The position numbers and the translations under genes were made by a program. The notes below the pieces were generated by a model. It made no database searches, was not told the origin of the DNA, and saw only the letters and a list, made by a program, of their open reading frames with translations. Shown piece by piece: positions 55,101-64,000 of a stretch of DNA of 64,000 nucleotides. Source of the DNA: Mansonella perstans (lineage: Eukaryota; Nematoda; Chromadorea; Rhabditida; Onchocercidae). Every line of letters begins with the position of its first letter. The stretch's first letter is position 1. Location: assembly GCA_037074765.1 (NCBI GenBank), contig JBAMDO010000148.1, positions 1 to 64,000 on the forward strand, in the 5' to 3' direction.

Positions 55101-58100
55101 ATTGATAATCTATATTAATAATTGTTGATAACGAGTATTGATAATCTATATTAATAATTGTTGATAACGAGTATTGATAATCTGTATTAGTAATTGTTGA
55201 TAACAAGTACTGAAATCTGTATTAATGATTGTCGATAAGTATTGATAACTAATATTATTGATTGGTAACTGATGCCGACCAACATTGATAATTGATAATT
55301 AATTATAGAGAAAAAAAGAAGAAAAATTGCTGTAATATTTACTTGACAAAAATAAAAATTTCCATTGTTGATTTTTTCAAAAATTAGTTTTGGTCTATAA
55401 AACTGAAAAAATTCTTCCAAAATAATCAAGAAAGTAATTAATTTATTTCAATAATAGGGCAAAAGTTTCAGGAATTTGTTGAAAAAGAAATTGAAAGACA
55501 AATAAATGTTGTGCTGTTTTGAATAAGATGATACGAGTGAAAAATTATATTAAAGCAAAAAGAATAATCTGTCAAGTTTTAAATTTTAAACACGCTTCAA
55601 TATTTTAATTACAACAATTGAAATAATTATTATGCAAGCGATTTATCTGTGATAAATTATTTCAATAGATTATGAATTGAGCTGAATGAAACAAAAGGAT
55701 ATGAATATTAATTTTTGCAATTATTGATTGATTAATTTATAGCGACATATATCTTTTCTGGATAATATTAGCTAAATTCCTTTTGATTGATTAATTGATT
55801 TTATCATTGTTGATAAGTAATGGCAGCGGCGATAATTTTCATTTCAATCACATTATTTCGTTTGTTATTTTAATTAATTATACCACATGTTGATTATTAT
55901 GTCAGCATTTTATGCATATATGTTAATTTTAGCTTAATTACTCTTTAATTTAATTGACCAAATAAAAATTACAATCAACTAATAGTTAAAATACAGATAG
56001 CAGTTTTTTTTTTTAAAATATTGTTTGAATTAATCATATCATTTAAATTGGCCACATACTTTGAACCATGTCAATCGAATTAATCATATCATTTTAATTA
56101 TTTTGGAAAACATATATTTTAATCAATATCGTATTTACCAATAAGATGAATTTTAGGTGATCAGAGTGTTTACTGGCAAATAAGTTAATCAACATTTTCA
56201 ATACACTGATTGTTGATACGTGAGAAGTGATCGTTTACGTAATGAAAAGAACGTTTACTTCATAGGAATAAAAAAAGTTATCGTTAAATACATGTTAATC
56301 TGTTAGCTTCACGTGAAATTTTAGACAAATATTTTGTTCTAAACGTTTGTTAATGTTCAATACGTTAATTGACGTATTCATTATGCTTTCATAATTCATT
56401 GAATGTAAGATTGAGAAGGAAGAGACTGTGAAAAAGAAAGGAAAAGAAAAAAGATGACTAAATGGAGAAAATTTAATAAGATAATGAAATGATAATTTAA
56501 TTGGCATTTTATCGTCTCAATTTAAAAATTGAATTTAATCTATTAATGCATGCAATTGAACTGTTACTCTTCGTACTGTCATTTAAATATTTTTCTCTTT
56601 TTCCTAATTCGAGTCACAATACAATTTTCCTGTATGAATTATTTCAAATTAAAATGCTTATGAAGCAATAAAGTTAATTTAAAAAAAAAAGTTAATTTTG
56701 GACAAATGATTTGATAAATCGTCGGTTCATTGTAAGGGACTCTTAACTTTAAACTTAACTTTTCTTGTAAAGAACTTCTCGCTTATAACTAAGCCAATTT
56801 ATGTCAAAATATTGTAACCTTCGGTCTTTACATCCTGTATGAGATTGCCAGGTAACAGTCATCTTCTGCTTGATGTCCAAAGGTCATGTGAAAATGTTGT
56901 AAGCCAAATTCACTTATCTCCGTTATAAAAGATATCTACCCAAAAAACTTTAGCCTTTTTCATCAGTCCTTTTACATCGTCCTTCGACAGCTTCTCTTTG
57001 CTCTTTACTTTGTCATTTTTGTCACCACCATTGACTAAAGCGCTTTCGATTAATTCTTCCTACCTACCTTTTCGCTCATTTTTGGTTATCGTTATTTTAC
57101 ATAAGATTTTACCGCTGTATGCGTAAGATTTAATTATCCATGTTTAAGGTCGAGACAAGCTTCAACACAAACTCCTTCCATCGAAAGTGAGTAAGCTACA
57201 AAAGCTCTCACATACAGTTCAATTATAAGAGTTCGTCCGCAGGAGGCATTTCATGACACCAATTACATGTAAGGTTTTTGGTCGTAAAAAATCTAAAAAA
57301 AAAAAACAAAAGAATAGAAATTACAATGAATATAAGAGGAAGATTATGCTTATACAACGAATTGCAAACAACAAAAGAGGCATGCATAAAGTAAAAGCTA
57401 TGAATAATTTTTAATTGAAAATTTATCATTTGATTAATCTCAACAAAAAAAAAAAAAAAAAAAAAAAAACAGCTATTTAGTATTACTGAAATAAAAAAGG
57501 GTAATTTTGTACAGTTGAAAGCAAAAAAAATTTGTTAAGAATTTTAAAGATTTTTTTAAAAAAGAAATGAATTCAAAAAAAGGTATACAAGAAAATTTAC
57601 AAATTATTTTAATTTATCCAAAATTATTTTTGTTTGTTTCATTTCATTTCTATGCTTTTTTCTTCTTTCGCTTTATTTATCAGTTTTTTTCTGTTTTCTT
57701 CGGTTTTATTGCACCAATAAAGTACAAATTATTGCAAATGTGAAATTATCGAGAATGAGTGTATGGAAAAGAATGTATGAGTAATTCGCATCAGATTCAT
57801 TAATTTCAATGTTGAATAATTTAATTCATTCTATTTCGAAAATCGATAAGGAGTCGATAATGATGATGATCTTAAGTTCAAATACTTTCAACTTGCCTAA
57901 TTTGATTTGTTTTGATTCAAAAATCAATAGAGGATGAAATAAATGACCTTCAGATATTCTAATTAGGCGCATTTGTCGTGTATGAAGTGTTAAATGCGTT
58001 TTATAATTTTATACTTTGTCACATTATAATTGTCATTATAAATCAGTATCACATTATAACAGCAATGAAGAAACAAAATTTAGATTTTTCTTTGAAAAAT

Positions 58101-61100
58101 TTACGAAGAATTCATCAAGATTTTAAATAAATTGATTTTTATTAAATTCTAAATTATCGTTTCGTTTTTTTTTTGCTTATAAATCATTTTATTCAAGTAC
58201 ATGATGCAGTGTTGAATGATAACAAGCATGTAACATTAGTCACTGTAGCAATTTTTTTAAAAGATGTGATTGCATGGTTGCATGCATTGTAATCTACTGT
58301 AGCTGCATGGCAAAAATTTCGATAAATTATTTCAGGGATATCAAACAGAAAACTGGAGATAAATAAAAATTCATTTTGTTCTAGTTAATTTAAACGCGTA
58401 AAATTTTGCTTCTACAGAAAAAATTTTCAGTAAAGGTTTTGGAAAAGTACTATGAAATAAATCCAAATTTATCAACTTAAATATATGATGGAGTGATGAT
58501 AACAAATGATATGAGATATTTGAGTATAATTTTTCAATAAGTAAAATATTTTAATTTTTTTAAAAGATAAAAAGAGCGTAAATTGTATTATAACTTACAT
58601 TCATCACGAAACTATTAGCCAGAACTAACTTTCCGAGTATTTGTTTCAACCAATATTTTAAATAATTATATTTAACCATTCTAGCGTATTAATTTTGATG
58701 AATCATGAGAATAAAAATTAAGTTTAATACGAAAAAATGTAGCAATTAATGGATTTATTATATTACAAAAAAATACTTTGTCATTACATAGAGATTTTGA
58801 AATGATATTGACGTAGTGAGAATACAAATTACAGAATTAAATAATTTGAATTTGAAGGACTGGTTGAAGTCCCAATATCTGATAATACTTGAAATGTTAA
58901 AATTATGAAATTATACAGAAAAATAATGTTGAAAATCTGTTTGAATGTTGATAAAAAAGAAAAATAATATTGCATCTATAGCTTGCTTCCGAAATATAAC
59001 TTCTCTTGTGGTTATTCGTATATCATATGTGTATGTGTGTATGTATGTATATGTATGCGTGTATGTGTCTGCTTGTATCTTATGTATAGTTTAAAAATAA
59101 TTCAAGCTATGAAAAAATGAAAAAAAAGAGGAGAAAATTCGTTTTTTTTTGCAAAATGAATCATCTCATTGCTTCCACAAAATCACAACAATTGAAAATC
59201 AACCGTACGCATCAAAACTTCTTTTCTTTTTTTCTTGCAGAATTTTGTGAAATTGGAAGAAAAAAATAATTTCTTTGTACAGGATAACAAGAAAAAAAAA
59301 AAACTAACATGCAATTGCATCTTAGAATTTCCTAACATAGCTTGTCAATATTACAGTAACTTTACAGATATATACTTTATTAGTGAATATATTTTGCAAT
59401 AGCACTTTGTTGTGGAAAAAAGCTTATGTACTTGCCAAACAGATCTTTACTGAAAGGCCATACAAAATGTGCGCACGGTTAGGATGAACGATTTGCTAAC
59501 CTTTCAGCCATCCTATGAAAAGAATAATTCTTATTCCGAACCGGAACAGATGGAGCTCGATTAATCCTGAAGGGCATTCATTTAAGAGAAGAACACTTTA
59601 CGCCTGAGGATCTCACTGTCACCGTCCAAGCTTGTCAGGCCGTGGCAGATGAACTGGAATAAAGAGTGTGGGGAAGCTCCACGCATTGTACCTTATTTAA
59701 GGAATTCACTGCGCACACTCAAAAGATTTTATTCAACATAAATGAAATCCTCCAAATTTTTGTTCACAAAACCAAGTCACGACGATAACAACTTTATTAA
59801 CCCGGGCTAATCGATACTTATGCATATGTGGTAGTTTATTAATCAGGAATAACCAATATTATAATTTGTCTAGTTGTTGAAATCCAAAAATACTGAAATA
59901 TCACAAGATAAAATTACATTCATCAATAGATTAACACATTATTAATTCCATTTTTGTAATAATTGCAAATAATCGATATCGTAATCATTCATAAACAATA
60001 AAAACGAATTTTACTCATTGTCGAAAAGTAAACCTAAATAAGAGTTAAAGGTTTTTTTCCAAACAGCTATAATAACAATATTAATCATAAATGATCACTA
60101 ATACTGTAACCTATAGTTTACTGAAGCATTCCTTCAGCACACTTTCAATAAGTATGTAATATTACAGGCCTGCCACAAAGAAATGAAAACAATATTACCA
60201 TAAATTTGAATAATTTGTCGATTCTTATCAAATAAATGTTCCAAAAGCAGCCTAATTTCGTTTGAATATGATTTATCATTATGATAAATTTCTTTTTCTA
60301 CGTTTCATTAGATACGAAAATGAATCATATCATTAGTATTTTCCAGTAAGTATGAATCAACAGAACTATTATTTGCTACGTAAATTATATATAAAAACAA
60401 AAATAATTTATGCAATTTTTTTATGATCAATATTTTTATGATCAATAATAATTTATGTAATTACTAACTTATTAATATCATAAAATACATGACATTCAAC
60501 AAACTATTAAGTTTAAATTATTATTTTATCCGTTCGTGTCTTTGCGGCCTAGAAAATTTAAAAAAGAAAAAGGAAAAAGGCGGCAAATAATAGTGTGAAA
60601 TATTTATGATACAAATAAAAACTGAGATCAATTAAAATGTGCTGTTAGATAATAGGAAAAATATCTAGAAAATGGTGTAATACTATCATACAGTATCTAA
60701 ATTAAAGTAGTCGAAAATGGTGTCCAAAGGAATGACTTATTCTCTTACAGTATTCGAAAATAGTCTTAAGATTCATAAAATGCGTAATGTTTCCTCTATA
60801 CTTTCGAAACAAAATGGCCAAAAATATAGATCTTACAAATGCGTGTAAGAATCTAAATGCTTAGCACTATCTTGCAGTATCACAAGGTTGTTAAAAATAG
60901 AGATCTAATGAACATATTGCTGGATCTCGCTCATATTGAATATCCTAAAGTGTATGGCATATCTTAGAGCGATCAATAATAAAGTAATAAATAATAAGAG
61001 TTTAATAAATGCTTATAATAGTAATTCTAATATTCTACATAATTCTACCTAATAATTCATAATTCTACCTGGTAGCATCCTACACTGATTCTATCTGTCG

Positions 61101-64000
61101 TAAGGTAATCAAAAATACATGTCTAGTAAATGTGGAATTGTATACCACAGTATCCAACATCCCAATAGCGGTGTTATCACGCAGCATTACAAATTAGTGA
61201 AAGTATATGTGCAATATATGTGCAGTATCACGGTATCGAAAGTTAGGCAAAAGAGATGAAAAATCCAACAATAATTGGAAATTTATTAATCAGAATATTA
61301 CTTATCGTTCCAAAATCAAAATATTAAACGCAAGAATTTCATCGTTCTTAGTCACTTTGACATTGGCAAATTGTCGCAAACGAAAAATGAAAAGAATGTC
61401 GAAAAATGAAATTTCCCATCATAAACCTAATTCGGACATTGCGTTTCATTGACTTTTCAGTCGTCCGATCGATTTCGTATGAAATCATTCCGCCAAATTA
61501 CCCGAAACGCATTTTTCTCTTTTCTTCAAAACAATTATATTCGAAATTAGAAGAAAAAAAACTTTCTTTTTGGCTAATAAAAATATAAAAAAAATGATAT
61601 TTTATCAAATACAATTACTGGAAATAATATTTTGGCACAGACTTTTTATGATGATCAATTTCCATTTTATTTTTCATTTTCTCAGCGATACACAGAGATG
61701 AAAAAAATTTTAACTAATTATTCGATCATTAAATTTTTCATAATTCCCACTTACCTCATTTTTTTTAATGTTCTAACTTATTATTCCGAAAATACCTTTC
61801 CACGTTTTTCTCCTCACAATATTAAGATACATTATCTCTTTTTTAACTTAATTTTCTTTCTTTTTTCATTATTTTTTTGAACCTTAATAATTACAAAAAG
61901 TTTGACGGGGTGTTTTTACATTTTGCTTTAATTTAAATGAAATGATTTTTTATTTAAAGAACTATTTATATGATGGAAATGGAAAAAAGGAAGTCTTTTT
62001 TTACTATTTTCATGGGAAAAATTAATAAATATTTATTGTAACAATTGTTTTTTTGCTATAAAATCGATGAAAGGGAGGCAGTAAATTTGATCTTTTCGAC
62101 CGCTATCGAATATTTGCGTTCATAACAGCCAACATTGATTCTTTCAACAATTGCTAAGAATTTATATTCATTTCAGGCAAGTATTTGTATTCACAACAGC
62201 CAAGACTGATTCTTTCGACTGTTATTGAATATTTATATTCATATCAAGCAAGACTGACTTTTTCGACTATTGTTCAATATTTTTATTCATGTCAGACAAG
62301 ATTAATTCTTCGACTATTATCGAGCATTCATATTCAATCGGCCAAGACTGAAGATTCCGACCATTGCTGAATATTCACATTCATTTCAGGTAAACACATG
62401 TTGGCCAAAATTAATTCTTTTTCGACTGTTATTCGATTATTATTAAGTATATTTACATTCATATCGACCAAGACTGATGCTTTCGACTATTATCGAGCAT
62501 TCATATTCAATACCAGAAAACACTAATTCTTTTTCGATTAGTATTGAGCATTTATATTCATATCAGGCAAGACTAACTTTTTCGATTATTATTCAATATT
62601 TTTATTCATATCAGACAAGATTAATTCTTCGACCATTATCAAGCACTCATATTCATATCGGCCAAAGCTGAATCTTTTGACCATTGTTGAGTATTCACAT
62701 TCATTTCAGGAAAGTATTTGTATTGACAACAGCCAAGATTGATTCTTTCGATTGTTATTGAATATTTATGTTCATATCAGACAAGAGTGATTTTTTTGAC
62801 TACTATCAAGCATTCATATCCAAATCAGCCAAGATAATTCTTTTTCGACTATTATTGAGTGTATATATTCATATCAGACAAGTCTGACTCTTCAACTGTT
62901 ATCGCGCTTCATATTCATATCTGGCCAAGACTGATGCTTTCGAGCATTATCGTTTACATTCTTATCAGGCAAGACTGATTTTTTCGACTATTACCGAGGA
63001 TTCATTTTTGTATCAGCCAAAACAGTTCTTTCGATTATTATCGAGTATTTATATTTAAATAAATCATTGCACTGGGAAAAGCTATTAAGATATTGAAGGT
63101 TTTTTTTCGATATTATCGGAACAAATGATAAGTCTTTATTACAAATGATAACTGCCCATAGATATGATCTGACAGTAAACACTATCAACAGCGAGGTATT
63201 TTGTGCCACATCATCTCTTTTTACAACCAAAACATTGAAACAATGTTACATACATATCCAACAAAATTATTAATTGACAAGTAAAATAATAAAGGCAAAT
63301 AATTTCAATGAACAAAAATAAAAATTTTTAAATTTTGCAAATGAAAATGAATAGTTGGAAATGCGTAATTAACCTGACACAGCAACATTATTCTGCTGAT
63401 ATGTTACTTCTTATTTCAATCGTTTTACAGGCGATCGACCATGCATGAATACATGACATTAATATTATCAGATAATAAATGCTATTATTAAACAATTTTT
63501 TCATGTCATATTATCATCACAGAACATGATTTCTATGTTGTTGCTACAGTAATGTCATTGAATTTATTTTTTGCTATAAATCATAATGCATTTTTTATCA
63601 AATCACTTATCAAACATATGTCGTGGATATAAGATTATCGACAGATTAAAAAATGATACTTTTATTGAATTGGAAATTCTGCAACAGTTAAATGGGATGG
63701 AATCGTCCACTCCAATGGTCTTTCAAATATATGGAAGCAAGATTGATTTCCACGATTGACTCCACCTTATAGTGGCATTGATATACATAGACAACAAAGG
63801 ATTTGACCTTTAGAGTTACACAAAGAATCTACAATATAATCTTGGACGGTTGGTGACCATGCCGATTAAGTCAACATATTTCTATGAATACATAAAGAAC
63901 GAATTACATATTGATAAGTTAGAAGCAAAGGGCTTAATCATTACAATAAGTGTTTTGTCTATTACCGCAAACCAAACCGAGATTTAAACAATGAGATCAT

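Overview
The window is about 70% A+T nuclear DNA of an animal with compact multi-exon genes. Introns are mostly 100-1000 bp, with GTAAG-type donors and short TTTTAG or TTTCAG acceptors. Protein content, intron style and dense low-complexity sequence point to a nematode. A clade III (spirurid or filarial) worm is my best guess, but it is an inference, not something the sequence proves. No bacterial operon, rRNA, tRNA or CRISPR array was found.

Four protein-coding genes can be rebuilt exon by exon with consistent reading phases. (1) Plus strand, 6649-10715: a 239-residue secreted, cysteine-rich, probably GPI-anchored protein that I cannot name. (2) Minus strand, 22425-16860: a 495-residue adenylate-forming (acyl-CoA synthetase) family protein with degraded active-site motifs and no C-terminal lysine domain. 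(3) Minus strand, 32553-24186: the complete DNA polymerase delta catalytic subunit, 23 exons and 1082 residues. All exonuclease and polymerase motifs and both C-terminal cysteine clusters are intact. (4) Minus strand, 43640-36711: dystrobrevin, 12 exons and 567 residues, with EF-hand region, ZZ zinc finger and C-terminal coiled coil.

Layout: 1-6648 is repeat-spotted intergenic DNA. The cysteine-rich gene stands alone. After a 6.1 kb gap come three genes on the minus strand, with gaps of 1.8 kb (acyl-CoA synthetase to polymerase) and 4.2 kb (polymerase to dystrobrevin). From 43641 to the end, about 20 kb, I find no convincing gene. The genes do not form an obvious pathway: polymerase delta is nuclear replication machinery, dystrobrevin is a cytoplasmic scaffold of the dystrophin complex at muscle and neuron membranes, and the other two are a membrane or secreted protein and a lipid-enzyme relative.

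The most unusual features are local two- and three-copy tandem duplications of 80-250 bp throughout the window, four minisatellites, a 0.5 kb dispersed repeat present twice, a GC-richer island near 59.5 kb, the decayed-looking acyl-CoA synthetase, and a 15-base perfect match to an Illumina adapter at 45978 that suggests an assembly artefact.
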